Positions 27,449 to 35,728 are shown, numbered from the stretch's first letter. The stretch: 38,618 bases of DNA from Rhodospirillales bacterium (GCA_025359485.1 JANYGA010000256.1:1-38618), one strand, 5' to 3'. Numbers and translations are program-made. The notes: a model not told the origin generated them from the letters alone.

Positions 27449-27722
27449 AATCCTCGCTCCGGGCGCACGTGGCGGTCAAAGAGATTCCAGCGTCGAGGCA
27501 CGACGTGCCGTGCGCGATGCGGCGGCGAGTTTCGAAGCGCTGCTCGTACGCGAAGCCTTCGCGCCGCTTGCGAAAGCGATGGGATTCTACGGCGATACCG
27601 TCGTCGCGGCAGCCGCGCAATCGGTCGCGCGAAGCGAACGCGGTGGACTCACCGATCGCCTCGAGCGTTCGATGCGCGCGTCGGAACCATCCGATGCGGC
27701 ATCGGGCGAGGTGTCGCGATGA
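27423..27722 (+). CDS. FlgJ-like rod-binding protein (N-terminal domain only)
   Basis: 99 aa. The segment AAASFEALLVREAFAPLAKAM, then AAAQSVARSERGGLTDRLERSM fits the rod-capping domain of FlgJ (FE-x-LL...Q-x-A..-GG-L), which guides rod assembly; the peptidoglycan-hydrolase domain of enterobacterial FlgJ is absent, as in many phyla. The first ~15 residues (MKCFGSQTPILAPGARGG) come from out-of-frame reading of a flgG remnant. AAGGAG lies 10 nt before the ATG and fixes this start. The stop overlaps the fliA start (ATGA). The assignment depends on a short motif and on the flagellar context. Confidence 0.7.
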   Translation: MKCFGSQTPILAPGARGGQRDSSVEARRAVRDAAASFEALLVREAFAPLAKAMGFYGDTVVAAAAQSVARSERGGLTDRLERSMRASEPSDAASGEVSR

Positions 27723-28396
27723 CCGGCGCTCCGAGCGCGGCGCGGGAACTCGCGATTCGCGACCACGTGCCGCTCGTTCGCCAGATCGCTCGTCGCGTCG
27801 CACGCGTCGCGACGGGCGCCGAGTTCGACGATCTCGTCGGGGACGGATCGCTCGGCCTCATCCGTGCCGTCGATACGTTCGATCCAACGCGCGGCACGAT
27901 GTTCGAATCGTACGCCCGGCGGCTCATACTCGGCGCGATGCTCAACGGGATGCGTCGTCGCGATCCCGTCTCCGAACGCGTGCGGCGCACGCTCCGACGC
28001 GCGGAAGAGCGCCGCTTCGAAATCGCACAAGAGCGCGGCACGATGCCGACCTTCGTCGAACTCGAACGCGACGATCCCGCGCTCGAGCGCGCGAGGCTCG
28101 CAGCGTATCGCCAGGCCACGCTCTCCCTCGACGTCTCCGCTCCCCTCAAACGCGATCCGCTCGCCGATTCGAGTTTGGAGCCGGGTGCGCACGTTCTCGC
28201 GCGCGCAAAACGCGCGGCGCTGCGCGAAGCGGTCGCGCTCCTCCCCGAACGCGAGCGCCGCATTCTATCGTTGCACTATGCGGACGAATTGAGCTTGCAC
28301 TCGATCGGCTCGCGCCTCGCCGTCTCACCACAACGCGTGTCGCAACTGCATCTCACCGCGCTCGCACGACTGCGCCATACGGCGTTCGTTCGGTGA
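27719..28396 (+). CDS. fliA: sigma-70 family factor, FliA/WhiG type (sigma-28)
   Basis: 225 aa, an alternative sigma factor directing RNA polymerase to late flagellar genes. Region 2 is FDDLVGDGSLGLIRAVDTFDP with SYARRLILGAMLNGMRRRDPVSERVR, in which the GAMLNGMRR.D wording is specific to the FliA/WhiG group. Region 3 is EIAQERGTMPTFVELE. Region 4 is LPERERRILSLHYADELSLHSIGSRL plus the helix-turn-helix VSPQRVSQLHLTALARLR. The start is ATG 27719 overlapping the previous stop; the 339-aa track ORF only extends through the flgG remnant. No flgM anti-sigma gene is recognised. The next ORF overlaps at GTGA. Confidence 0.88.
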   Translation: MTGAPSAARELAIRDHVPLVRQIARRVARVATGAEFDDLVGDGSLGLIRAVDTFDPTRGTMFESYARRLILGAMLNGMRRRDPVSERVRRTLRRAEERRFEIAQERGTMPTFVELERDDPALERARLAAYRQATLSLDVSAPLKRDPLADSSLEPGAHVLARAKRAALREAVALLPERERRILSLHYADELSLHSIGSRLAVSPQRVSQLHLTALARLRHTAFVR

Positions 28397-28707
28397 GCGC
28401 ACGCGTCGATTCTGACGGTGCTCCGCTCGCACTCGGTCTCACGGCGATCGCGACGTCCGCGCCTGAAGCGCTCGCACCGCTCGCGATGGATCCCGACGAA
28501 CACTACGATGGGCCCGCACTTCCTGGCGATCACCCCGCGTGGTTGCGCGATGCCGTGTCGATGTCGCAGCGCGCGCGTGCGCTTCTGGCGTCGCTCAAAC
28601 CCGTCGTCCTCCACGTCATCGGCGCGTGGGAACATCGCGTGCGCTCGATCGTCGTCGGCGGGCGATCGATGAAGGTCGACGCGAGCGGATCGTATCGAAT
28701 CGATTAG
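28393..28707 (+). CDS. unknown 104-aa protein at the end of the flagellar cluster
   Basis: Not recognised. The GTG at 28393 overlaps the fliA stop (GTGA), the same junction style as the real genes around it, and the frame stays open for 104 codons with normal codon use. The middle has a possible helix (LRDAVSMSQRARALLASL) and the end a beta-rich piece (VVGGRSMKVDASGSYRID). There is no signal peptide or membrane segment. Its place after fliA suggests a flagellar or regulatory role, such as a chaperone or anti-sigma function, but nothing in the sequence proves that. It overlaps the PNP stop tail-to-tail by 4 nt. Confidence 0.6.
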   Translation: MSARVDSDGAPLALGLTAIATSAPEALAPLAMDPDEHYDGPALPGDHPAWLRDAVSMSQRARALLASLKPVVLHVIGAWEHRVRSIVVGGRSMKVDASGSYRID

Positions 28708-29507
28708 GCCGAAGCGTTCATCTTCCAGAGCGTGTGTTCGATGACGTGCGCGATCCGTTCGCTTCCATCGAGCGATGCGGCGAGCACCTCGGCATGGGAG
28801 ACGTCACGGTCGGATGCGATGACGTTCGTGATGAGCGAGAGCCCGAGAACCTGTAGGCCGAGTCGGCGCGCGGCGATCGTTTCGAGGACGGTCGACATCC
28901 CGACGGCATCGGCACCGAGCCTGCGCAACATCTCCGATTCCGCCGGCGTCTCGTAGTGCGGGCCGCGCACGCCCGCGTACACGCCTTCGTGCAGCGATCC
29001 CGACGCGAGCGACGTGGAGTGCGCGATCGCGCGAATCCGTGGATCGTAGGCGTCGCGCATATTCACGAATGGGTCGGCATCGTCGAGCGCGATCGGCGAT
29101 TGGCCCGTGAGATTGAGATGATCGCTTGCGATCATCACGTCGCCCGCGGCAAAGCTCGCGTTGAGTCCGCCCGCTGCGTTCGTGAGCACGATCGTTCGCG
29201 CGCCGGTCGCCGCTGCGAGCCGAACGAGATACGTCACGTCGCGCGGCGTGTATCCCGCGTAGAGGTGCGCGCGTCCCGCGAACGCCACGACGCGACGATC
29301 GGCCCACGTGCCGACGCGCGCGATGCCGAGATGTCCCGCAACGCCGGGTTCGGGCGCACCGATTTTCGCATACGCGAGGTCGCTGCCGTCGATACGTGCG
29401 AGCACGCCCGGCGCGAGTCCGCTTCCGAGAACGATCGCGACGTCGATCGTGCCGCCCGCACGTTTTGCGATGCGAGACGCCGCGGCGGCGAGCCGCTTGG
29501 CGCTAAT
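28704..29507 (-). CDS. punA: purine nucleoside phosphorylase, PunA type (apparent ATT start)
   Basis: Phosphorolyses purine nucleosides to base plus ribose-1-phosphate. Conserved blocks are AIVLGSGLAPGVLA (phosphate loop), RAHLYAGYTPRDV, VLTNAAGGLNASFAAGD, ISDHLN-like IASDHLNLTG, VRGPHYETPAE and ADAVGMSTVLETIAARRLG. The track start (GTG 29405) would delete the GSG loop, so it cannot be right. Upstream the frame is open only to a stop near 29553 and contains no ATG, GTG, TTG or CTG; an ATT at 29507 overlaps the gpmI stop (ATTAG) and yields 267 aa, the usual size. I therefore use ATT, with re-initiation by gpmI ribosomes. A sequencing error is the main alternative. Last gene of the glycolytic operon. 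Confidence 0.85.
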   Translation of the reverse strand: MSAKRLAAAASRIAKRAGGTIDVAIVLGSGLAPGVLARIDGSDLAYAKIGAPEPGVAGHLGIARVGTWADRRVVAFAGRAHLYAGYTPRDVTYLVRLAAATGARTIVLTNAAGGLNASFAAGDVMIASDHLNLTGQSPIALDDADPFVNMRDAYDPRIRAIAHSTSLASGSLHEGVYAGVRGPHYETPAESEMLRRLGADAVGMSTVLETIAARRLGLQVLGLSLITNVIASDRDVSHAEVLAASLDGSERIAHVIEHTLWKMNASA

Positions 29508-31068
29508 GTGCGCCGACTTCGAGTGGCGTTTGTGCGAGTAGATTCTCGCCCGTCATTGCAGCCGACGGACGCAGGCCGAGCAGCGGCAAGAGCGTCGGCG
29601 CGACGTCACCGAGTTTGCCGTCGCGCAGCGCACCGCAATACGGTTCGCGCGAGACGATCACGAAGGGGACACGGTTGGTCGTATGCGCGGTGAGCGGGTT
29701 GCCGCTGGGATCGAGTTTTTCTTCGGCATTTCCGTGATCGGATGTGATCGCGAGAATCCCGTCGGCATCGAGAACCGCGCGCTCGAGGCGTCCGAGTGCG
29801 ACATCGAGGGTCTCGACGCTCGAGATCGTGGCATCCAGCACGCCCGTATGCCCGACCATGTCGGCGTTGGCATAATTCATGACGATCACGTCGTGGATCC
29901 TATCGCGGATATCTTCCAGCGCCTCACTCGTGATCTCACTCGCGCGCATCTCGGGTGCGAGATCGTAGGTCGCGATGCTGCGATTGGACGGCACGAGCGT
30001 GCGCGCTTCGCCGGGAAATTCACTCTCGCGCCCGCCGTTGAAAAAGTACGTCACGTGCGCGAATTTCTCGGTCTCCGCCAAACGTAATTGCTTGAGCCCC
30101 GCCGCCGCGACGATCTCGCCGAAGGTCTCGCGTTGCGGACGCGGACCGAAGAGTACGGGGTTGCTCATATCTTCTTCGTATTTCGTCATCGTTGCGAAGA
30201 AGAGATCCGCGTACGCGTGCGCCGCGAACGGATCGAAGCCGGGCTTCGAAAACGCGAGCGTGAGTTCGCGCGCGCGATCGGGGCGAAAGTTGAAGAAGAC
30301 GACCGCGTCGCCGTCGCGGATCGGGCGCGCCTCGCCGACGATCGTCGGGACGATGAATTCATCCGTCTCGCCGCGCGCGTATGCGGCGGCGAGCGCCTCC
30401 GTCGCCGTGGCGGCGTGATGTTTCGCATCGCCGCGCGCGAGGGTGCGGTAGGCGGCTTCCACACGATCCCATCGCTTGTCGCGATCCATCGCGTAAAAAC
30501 GACCCGTGATCGATGCGATGGCCCCCGATGCACCCGCGGTTGCGAGATGCGCTTCGAGCCGATCGATAAAGCTGTGCATCGATGAGGGTGGGACGTCGCG
30601 TCCGTCTCCGAAGGCGTGCACGACGATGCGCGCGCCCGCTGCGCACGCGGCGTCGATGAGCGCAAAGAGATGGTCGATCGAACTGTGCACGCGGCCGTCG
30701 GAAAGTAAACCCATGAAGTGAAGCGTGCCGCCCGACGCCTTCGCGTGCGCGATCGCATCCGCGAGCGTCGCGTTTGTGGCGAAGGTTCCGTCGGCGAGCG
30801 ATTCGTTGATGACGACGACGCCTTGCGGCACGACGCGACCGCTACCGATATTGATGTGCCCGACTTCGCTATTGCCCATCACGCCCGCGGGCAGGCCGAC
30901 GGGTTCGCCGCTTGCTTCGAGAAGCGCGTGCGGATACGTCGCGAGCATGCGCTTCCAATTCGGCAGTTGCGCCGACGCGATCGCGTTGCCGTAAACTTCA
31001 TCGCGGTGGCCCCAGCCATCGAGAATGGCGAGGACGAGCGGGCCCTTACGCGCGCGCGCGACGCTCAT
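29503..31068 (-). CDS. gpmI: 2,3-bisphosphoglycerate-independent phosphoglycerate mutase
   Basis: Interconverts 3- and 2-phosphoglycerate. The 521-aa product from ATG 31068 fits the family (~510 aa). Metal and phosphoserine motifs are LVLAILDGWG (Asp17), GNSEVGHINIGSGR (Ser67), HAFGDGRDVPP, GRFYAMDRDKRWDR, NFRPDRARELT, NYANADMVGHTG and ITSDHGNAEE. The track ORF (611 aa) reads back into tpiA; the real start overlaps the tpiA stop at ATGA. The stop overlaps the apparent ATT start of the PNP gene. It is Mn-dependent by family. Part of gap-pgk-tpiA-gpmI; eno is not in the window. Confidence 0.96.
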   Translation of the reverse strand: MSVARARKGPLVLAILDGWGHRDEVYGNAIASAQLPNWKRMLATYPHALLEASGEPVGLPAGVMGNSEVGHINIGSGRVVPQGVVVINESLADGTFATNATLADAIAHAKASGGTLHFMGLLSDGRVHSSIDHLFALIDAACAAGARIVVHAFGDGRDVPPSSMHSFIDRLEAHLATAGASGAIASITGRFYAMDRDKRWDRVEAAYRTLARGDAKHHAATATEALAAAYARGETDEFIVPTIVGEARPIRDGDAVVFFNFRPDRARELTLAFSKPGFDPFAAHAYADLFFATMTKYEEDMSNPVLFGPRPQRETFGEIVAAAGLKQLRLAETEKFAHVTYFFNGGRESEFPGEARTLVPSNRSIATYDLAPEMRASEITSEALEDIRDRIHDVIVMNYANADMVGHTGVLDATISSVETLDVALGRLERAVLDADGILAITSDHGNAEEKLDPSGNPLTAHTTNRVPFVIVSREPYCGALRDGKLGDVAPTLLPLLGLRPSAAMTGENLLAQTPLEVGAH

Positions 31069-31835
31069 GTGGCGCTCGCCTTCGCTCGCGCGCCATCGAT
31101 GACGGCGGCGAATGCGGGCGCGGTGAGGCTGGCGCCGCCGATGAGCCCGCCGTCGATCTGCGGCATCGCCATGAGCGCGGAGGCATTGTCGCCTTTCATA
31201 CTTCCGCCGTAGAGGATGCGTGCGTGCGCGAGCCCGTCGACGCACGCGCGGATCTGCGCGATGACGGCGCTCGCATTTTCGGGCGAATCGACGAGGCCCG
31301 TCCCGATCGCCCAAATCGGTTCGTAGGCGACGACGCAACGCGCGATGTCGTCGGTCGCGACGTCGGCGAATGCGGCACGCGTTTGTAGCGTGACCTTCGC
31401 ATGCGTCTCGCCGAGTTCGTGTTCCGATGCCGTCTCGCCGACCGCGACGATCGGCACGATGCCGTTCGCGAGCGCGGAGCGCACTTTCCGATTGACCGCA
31501 TCGTCGGATTCACCACAGAACGCGCGACGTTCCGAATGCCCGATGATGACGTAGCGGACGCCGATCTCGACGAGCATCGGCGCCGAAACTTCACCCGTGT
31601 AGGGTCCGTGGGCGAAATCGTGCATCGTCTGCGCGGCAAGCGCAATCCGCGAGCCCTTGAGTTCGTCCGCGACGGCGGCGAGTGCGGTGAACGGTGGCGC
31701 GACGACGACGTCGATCTGCGGCGGAAGCGCGAGCGCGCACAATTCGCGCGCGAGCGTGCGCGCCTCGGCGATCGTCTTGTGCATCTTCCAATTCCCCGCG
31801 ATGAGCGGTCGGCGGGCTACCACGCCCGCATTCAC
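31065..31835 (-). CDS. tpiA: triosephosphate isomerase
   Basis: Interconverts dihydroxyacetone phosphate and glyceraldehyde-3-phosphate, shared by glycolysis and the Calvin cycle. At 256 aa it is full length. Catalytic residues are Lys17 in AGNWKMHK, His100 in VIIGHSERRAF and Glu172 in AYEPIWAIGTG; the phosphate-binding ILYGGSMK and DGGLIGGASL are present. The start is GTG, overlapping the pgk stop (GTGA), and the stop overlaps the gpmI start (ATGA), so translation of all three is coupled. The usual CVGE motif reads AVGE. Confidence 0.97.
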   Translation of the reverse strand: MNAGVVARRPLIAGNWKMHKTIAEARTLARELCALALPPQIDVVVAPPFTALAAVADELKGSRIALAAQTMHDFAHGPYTGEVSAPMLVEIGVRYVIIGHSERRAFCGESDDAVNRKVRSALANGIVPIVAVGETASEHELGETHAKVTLQTRAAFADVATDDIARCVVAYEPIWAIGTGLVDSPENASAVIAQIRACVDGLAHARILYGGSMKGDNASALMAMPQIDGGLIGGASLTAPAFAAVIDGARAKASAT

Positions 31836-33040
31836 GCCTTCGCGCCGGATGTTGCGGCGGAGCGTTCGAGCGCCGCGACGCCGGGAAGCGTCTTGCCCTC
31901 GAGGAATTCGAGCGTCGCGCCGCCGCCCGTCGAGACGTGCGTCATCTTCGCCGCGAAACCGAGTTCGTGCGCTGCGGCCGCCGCGTCGCCACCGCCGACG
32001 ACCGTCGTTGCGCCGTGCGCGGTCGCTTCGGCGATCGCCATGCCGATCGTCTGCGTCCCGTTGCGATACGGTGCTTTCTCGAAAACGCCCATCGGTCCGT
32101 TAAAGACGATCGTCTTTGCGGTACGCAAAACGTCGGCGTAGGCGGCGGCCGTCGCGGGTCCGATGTCGAGGATCATCCGCGAGCCCACATCGCCGAGCGC
32201 GACCGTCGCGGCTTCGTCATCTGCGTTGAATGCCGATGAAACGACGGCATCGGTCGGCAAATGCAGTGGAACGTTCTTGCTTTTTGCGAGCGCGATGATC
32301 TCGGTTGCGGGCCCGAGATCGGCGTCTTTAAGACTCGAACCGACATCGACGCCTTGCGCTGCAAGAAACGTATTGGCCATGCCGCCGCCGATGACGAACG
32401 CACTGACCTTATCGAGCAGCGCCGTAAAGACGCCGATTTTATCTTTAACTTTCGCGCCGCCGATCGCGCAGACGAACGGTGTCTGCGGCGCGCGTGTGAG
32501 TGCGCCCAGGGCTTTGAGTTCGGCTTCCATCAAAAATCCGGCGGCCGACGGCAAATGTCGTGCGATGCCCTCGGTCGACGCATGCGCGCGATGTGCCGTG
32601 CCGAAGGCGTCGTTGATGTAAAGATCGCCGAGCGATGCGAGCGCGGTTGCGAACGCTTCGTCGTTGCGCTCTTCCTCGGCGTGGAAGCGTACGTTTTCGA
32701 GCAACACGATATCGCCGTCGCTCATCCCGGCGATGGCGGTTTGCGCGATCGGTCCGATGCAATCTCCGGCGAAGGCGACGTCGATGCCGAGGCGCTTCGA
32801 GAGGTCGATTGCAACGGGACGAAGCGACATCGCGGGCACGACGGTACCGTCGGGCCGGCCGAGATGTGCGAGCACGATCGTGCGCGCACCGTGTTCGTGC
32901 AGAAAACGCAGCGTTTCGAGCGCGGCCACGATACGTGTGGGATCGCCAACGACGCCGTCTTTCATCGGCACGTTGAGATCTTCGCGCACGACGACGCGCT
33001 TGCCGCGCACGTTGATATCGCGCAAGGTGCGGAATTGCAT
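31832..33040 (-). CDS. pgk: phosphoglycerate kinase
   Basis: Transfers phosphate between 1,3-bisphosphoglycerate and ADP; in the Calvin cycle it runs towards bisphosphoglycerate. From ATG 33040 the product is 402 aa. Motifs: RVVVREDLNVPM, LAHLGRPDG, LLENVRFHAEE, NDAFGTAHRAHAST, AIGGAKVKDKIGV, FNGPMGVFE and VVGGGDAAAA, where the Ser/Thr that commonly follows GGGD is Ala. The track ORF (466 aa) wrongly extends into gap. The start lies 7 nt after the gap stop without a strong ribosome site, suggesting re-initiation. The gene is coupled to tpiA by a GTGA overlap. Confidence 0.97.
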   Translation of the reverse strand: MQFRTLRDINVRGKRVVVREDLNVPMKDGVVGDPTRIVAALETLRFLHEHGARTIVLAHLGRPDGTVVPAMSLRPVAIDLSKRLGIDVAFAGDCIGPIAQTAIAGMSDGDIVLLENVRFHAEEERNDEAFATALASLGDLYINDAFGTAHRAHASTEGIARHLPSAAGFLMEAELKALGALTRAPQTPFVCAIGGAKVKDKIGVFTALLDKVSAFVIGGGMANTFLAAQGVDVGSSLKDADLGPATEIIALAKSKNVPLHLPTDAVVSSAFNADDEAATVALGDVGSRMILDIGPATAAAYADVLRTAKTIVFNGPMGVFEKAPYRNGTQTIGMAIAEATAHGATTVVGGGDAAAAAHELGFAAKMTHVSTGGGATLEFLEGKTLPGVAALERSAATSGAKA

Positions 33041-33047
33041 CGCGGGT

Positions 33048-34064
33048 TTAAACGGCGGCCGGCAACTTCGAGAGGACCATCTCGGTGACGTCGGCGAGAC
33101 GGCACGAGTAGCCCCATTCGTTGTCGTACCACGCCGCGAGTTGGATGAGATCGCCTTGCGCGCCGTTGAGTTTCGAATCGATGATCGAGCTAAAGGGCGA
33201 ACGCTTGAAGTCCATCGACACGAGTTCCTCATCGCTGAAGCCGACGATGCCTTCGAGATCGCCGCTGGTCGAGGCGCCGCGTAAGATCGCGTTGAGCTCC
33301 TCTTTAGTCGTCGCTTTTTTGACGACTGCGACGAGATAGATCATCGAGACGACCGGCGTCGGAACGCGGAGTGCGAAGCCGTCGAACGTCCCCTCGATTT
33401 CGGGAATCGTGAGATAGAGCGCTTTGGCCGCGCCGGTCGACGTCGGCACGATGTTGGTCGCGGCGTTTCGCGCGCGACGGAGATCCTTATGCGGTGCGTC
33501 GAGGATGTTCTGGTCGTTGGTATAGGAGTGAATCGTATTCATGAAGCCCTTGACCCAGCCGAGTTGGTCCACGATGGGCTTGAGCGCGGTTGCGAGGCAG
33601 TTCGTCGTGCACGAGGCGTTGGAAATGATGTGGTGTTTTGCGGGATCGTAATCGCGGTGGTTCACGCCGAGGACGAGGGTGATGTCTTCACCTTTTGCGG
33701 GCGCGGAGATGATGACTTTGCGCGCACCGCCGCCGTCGATATGCGCCCGCGCTTTCGAGGCATCGGTGAAGATGCCGGTCGATTCGACGACCACATCGAC
33801 GCCCATCGACTTCCACGGAATTTTGGCGGGGTCGCGCTCGGCGAAGACTTTGATCGCCTTACCATTAATCGCGATGCCGTCCGCGGTCGCTGCGACGTTG
33901 CCGTCGAACGTGCCATAATTCGAATCGTATTTGAAGAGGTGCGCGCATTCGGCGGGACTCGTGAGATCGTTGATCGCCGCGATTTCGACGCCGGGATGAC
34001 GTTCGAGGAGAGCCTTCGTGAAATTGCGACCGATGCGGCCGAATCCGTTGATACCGATTCGCAA
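33048..34064 (-). CDS. gap: glyceraldehyde-3-phosphate dehydrogenase
   Basis: Oxidises, or in the Calvin direction makes, glyceraldehyde-3-phosphate. The product is 338 aa. The nucleotide-binding MRIGINGFGRIGRNF is at the very N-terminus; the catalytic Cys152 lies in ISNASCTTNCLA; later blocks are HSYTNDQNILD, RRARNAATNIVPTSTGAAKA and WYDNEWGYSCR. Asp33 (AINDL) favours NAD over NADP. The true start is TTG at 34064: AGGAG lies 7 nt upstream and it gives the family N-terminus, whereas the track's start (34121) adds 19 unrelated residues. First gene of the gap-pgk-tpiA-gpmI-PNP run; the 90 nt before it hold no clear terminator. Confidence 0.97.
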   Translation of the reverse strand: MRIGINGFGRIGRNFTKALLERHPGVEIAAINDLTSPAECAHLFKYDSNYGTFDGNVAATADGIAINGKAIKVFAERDPAKIPWKSMGVDVVVESTGIFTDASKARAHIDGGGARKVIISAPAKGEDITLVLGVNHRDYDPAKHHIISNASCTTNCLATALKPIVDQLGWVKGFMNTIHSYTNDQNILDAPHKDLRRARNAATNIVPTSTGAAKALYLTIPEIEGTFDGFALRVPTPVVSMIYLVAVVKKATTKEELNAILRGASTSGDLEGIVGFSDEELVSMDFKRSPFSSIIDSKLNGAQGDLIQLAAWYDNEWGYSCRLADVTEMVLSKLPAAV

Positions 34065-34154
34065 GAACGTCTCCTCTGGATGGATGAAAAGCACGACCGC
34101 GCGAGGGCGGCGGCGGTGCAATCCGTTCCCCGACCTTCGGCCAGGAGCCCTTTT

Positions 34155-35015
34155 TTACGCGTTCGGAAGCTCGCGTGCGATCCGTAGGAGTGCCGCGATG
34201 CGCCCGTTGATCGTCGATTTTTTCGCAGGCGGCGTGCAACGGCGACCGAGTTCGGCGAGCGTCTCGGTCGGATAGGCCAGCCGCAATTCGGCGGCTTCGC
34301 GCAACGGCTTCGAAAGCCGGCGTAGGCCGTACGCCTCGACGACGTGCGCGATTGCCTCGCGCTGGGTCGCGGCCGCACTCATCGCGCGATCGACGTTCGC
34401 GGCCTCGGTGTTGACGAGACGATGGATGCGATTCTTCGTCTCTTTGAGCGCGCGGATATCTTCGAGTTGGAGAACGGCGCGCGATGCACCGATCACGGCG
34501 AGCACCTGCGTGATGGCGTCGATATTTTTAAAGTACACGATGCGCTTGCCTTTACGCGGCGCGATTTTGGGATCGAGGCCTTCGGTGCGTAAGAGCGCGA
34601 TGAGACGATTCGTGCGCTCGTCGCTCGGCGGCACGAATTCGACGTGATAGCCACGCGCGGGCGAAGCGAGCGATCCGCATGCGAGAAACGCGCCGCGAAG
34701 CTCCATGCGTCGATCGCAACGATGCTTGGGAAGCGTATCGGTCGGTGACGGTTGCGTCGACTCGATCTCGTAGGTCGGGAAGCGAACGAGTCGTTTTCCC
34801 GGAACCTTCCGCACGTCGCGTTCTTTGCGATCGTCCATCAGCGACCACGCCAATCGCGCGAGTGCCGAGCGTTGCGTGCGAAAGACGTTCGAGCCCTCGG
34901 CGCATCCAAATCGCAGCAAGCCATCGAGCAACGCCGCGCGGCAGTGCGCCTGCGACACGACTTCGCGCGCGAGAGCGTCCTTCGCGTCGCCCGAGAGCGT
35001 CGAGGTGTCGCTCAC
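34155..35015 (-). CDS. whiA: WhiA-family DNA-binding protein
   Basis: 286 aa. The N-terminal half is the LAGLIDADG-like domain (ALLDGLLRFGC, then LRGAFLACGSLASPARGYHVEF), and the C-terminal half carries the typical ETKNRIHRLVNTEAANVDRA stretch and the helix-turn-helix end (LRLAYPTETLAELGRRCTPP, KSTINGRIAALLRIA). WhiA regulates sporulation in Streptomyces and division or chromosome traits in Bacillus; its role here is unknown. It is almost restricted to Gram-positive and related phyla, which helps place the organism. The start is GTG, 12 nt after the rqcP stop. It often neighbours glycolytic or yvcK/rapZ genes; here gap follows. Confidence 0.93.
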   Translation of the reverse strand: MSDTSTLSGDAKDALAREVVSQAHCRAALLDGLLRFGCAEGSNVFRTQRSALARLAWSLMDDRKERDVRKVPGKRLVRFPTYEIESTQPSPTDTLPKHRCDRRMELRGAFLACGSLASPARGYHVEFVPPSDERTNRLIALLRTEGLDPKIAPRKGKRIVYFKNIDAITQVLAVIGASRAVLQLEDIRALKETKNRIHRLVNTEAANVDRAMSAAATQREAIAHVVEAYGLRRLSKPLREAAELRLAYPTETLAELGRRCTPPAKKSTINGRIAALLRIARELPNA

Positions 35016-35027
35016 GTTAGGCGCCCG

Positions 35028-35306
35028 CTAACCGAGCCAATCGACGGGTTCGTCCTTGCGTTCGCCGAGGATCTCGTACATCGGAATATCTTTGAGCGCG
35101 GGCGTGACTTTGAGCGGCACGTGTAAGATCTTCACCGTGAGAAATTTGCGCGAATAATGCAACTCGATCACGTCGCCGACTTTAACGTCGTAACCGGGCT
35201 TGAGCGGTCGACCATCGATCGAGATGCGTCCGTTGACGAGCGCTTCATGCGCTTCGCTACGACGTTTGGCCAGACGCGACACTTTTAAATATTTATCGAT
35301 GCGCAT
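35028..35306 (-). CDS. rqcP: S4-domain RNA-binding protein, RqcP/YabO-like
   Basis: 92 aa. The S4 domain is clear: MRIDKYLKVSRLAKRRSEAHEALVNGRISIDGR followed by KPGYDVKVGDVIELHY. In Bacillus, RqcP binds 50S subunits with RqcH during ribosome-associated quality control (alanine tailing). The first 60 residues match that family; the tail (KDIPMYEILGERKDEPVDWLG) is close to the usual length. In Bacillus yabO follows mazG-type yabN, and the same order occurs here, with one extra gene between. A heat-shock HslR-like protein is a less likely alternative. GAGAG precedes the ATG. Confidence 0.88.
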   Translation of the reverse strand: MRIDKYLKVSRLAKRRSEAHEALVNGRISIDGRPLKPGYDVKVGDVIELHYSRKFLTVKILHVPLKVTPALKDIPMYEILGERKDEPVDWLG

Positions 35307-35327
35307 GCGTGGACTCTCTGTACCCGT

Positions 35328-35702
35328 TCACGATGCCTTCGGAACGACGCACGTCCCGCGCGCGCGGCACACGACGACGGGTTCCGCGAGGACGTCGGCG
35401 GCGCTCGGCGCGCGATCGGGTCGCCCAACGATGACCTTGCGTGCTTCGAAGGCCATCTCGCGTGATCGCGTGCCGCGGCGGATGATGCGACCGACCGCTT
35501 CGATGTAGTCGCCGGCATGGACGGGTGCGAGAAATTCGACCGACGCATATCCCGCGAAGAGCCCTTCGTCGCCGGATTCGCGGATGCACAACTCCGTTGC
35601 GAGATCGCCGAAGAGCCCGAGCATCCGCGCGCCGTCGACGAGATCGCCGCCGTAATGCGCGTCGTGCGCGGACATCCGCACGCGCAATCGTGCGGTCGGC
35701 AT
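35328..35702 (-). CDS. kal: hotdog-fold 3-aminobutyryl-CoA ammonia-lyase homologue
   Basis: 124 aa. [58 protein letters not shown] and [14 protein letters not shown] are near-matches to Kal, which removes ammonia from 3-aminobutyryl-CoA to give crotonyl-CoA in anaerobic lysine fermentation. The fold is a MaoC/thioesterase-like hotdog. ATG 35702 gives the family N-terminus; a GTG at 35732 overlapping the mazG stop (GTGA) is also possible. No other lysine-fermentation gene (kamA, kamD/E, kdd, kce) is present and the gene sits between mazG and rqcP, so the in vivo reaction may differ. Confidence 0.85.
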   Translation of the reverse strand: MPTARLRVRMSAHDAHYGGDLVDGARMLGLFGDLATELCIRESGDEGLFAGYASVEFLAPVHAGDYIEAVGRIIRRGTRSREMAFEARKVIVGRPDRAPSAADVLAEPVVVCRARGTCVVPKAS

Positions 35703-35728
35703 CTCGGCCGGATCGCGTGCGTCGTCGC

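Noticed and set aside
27377-27718. N-terminal extension of fliA to 339 aa
   Set aside because: The extra 114 residues lack sigma-factor features and come from reading through the flgG remnant and the flgJ-like gene in another frame; ATG 27719 with an ATGA overlap is the better start.
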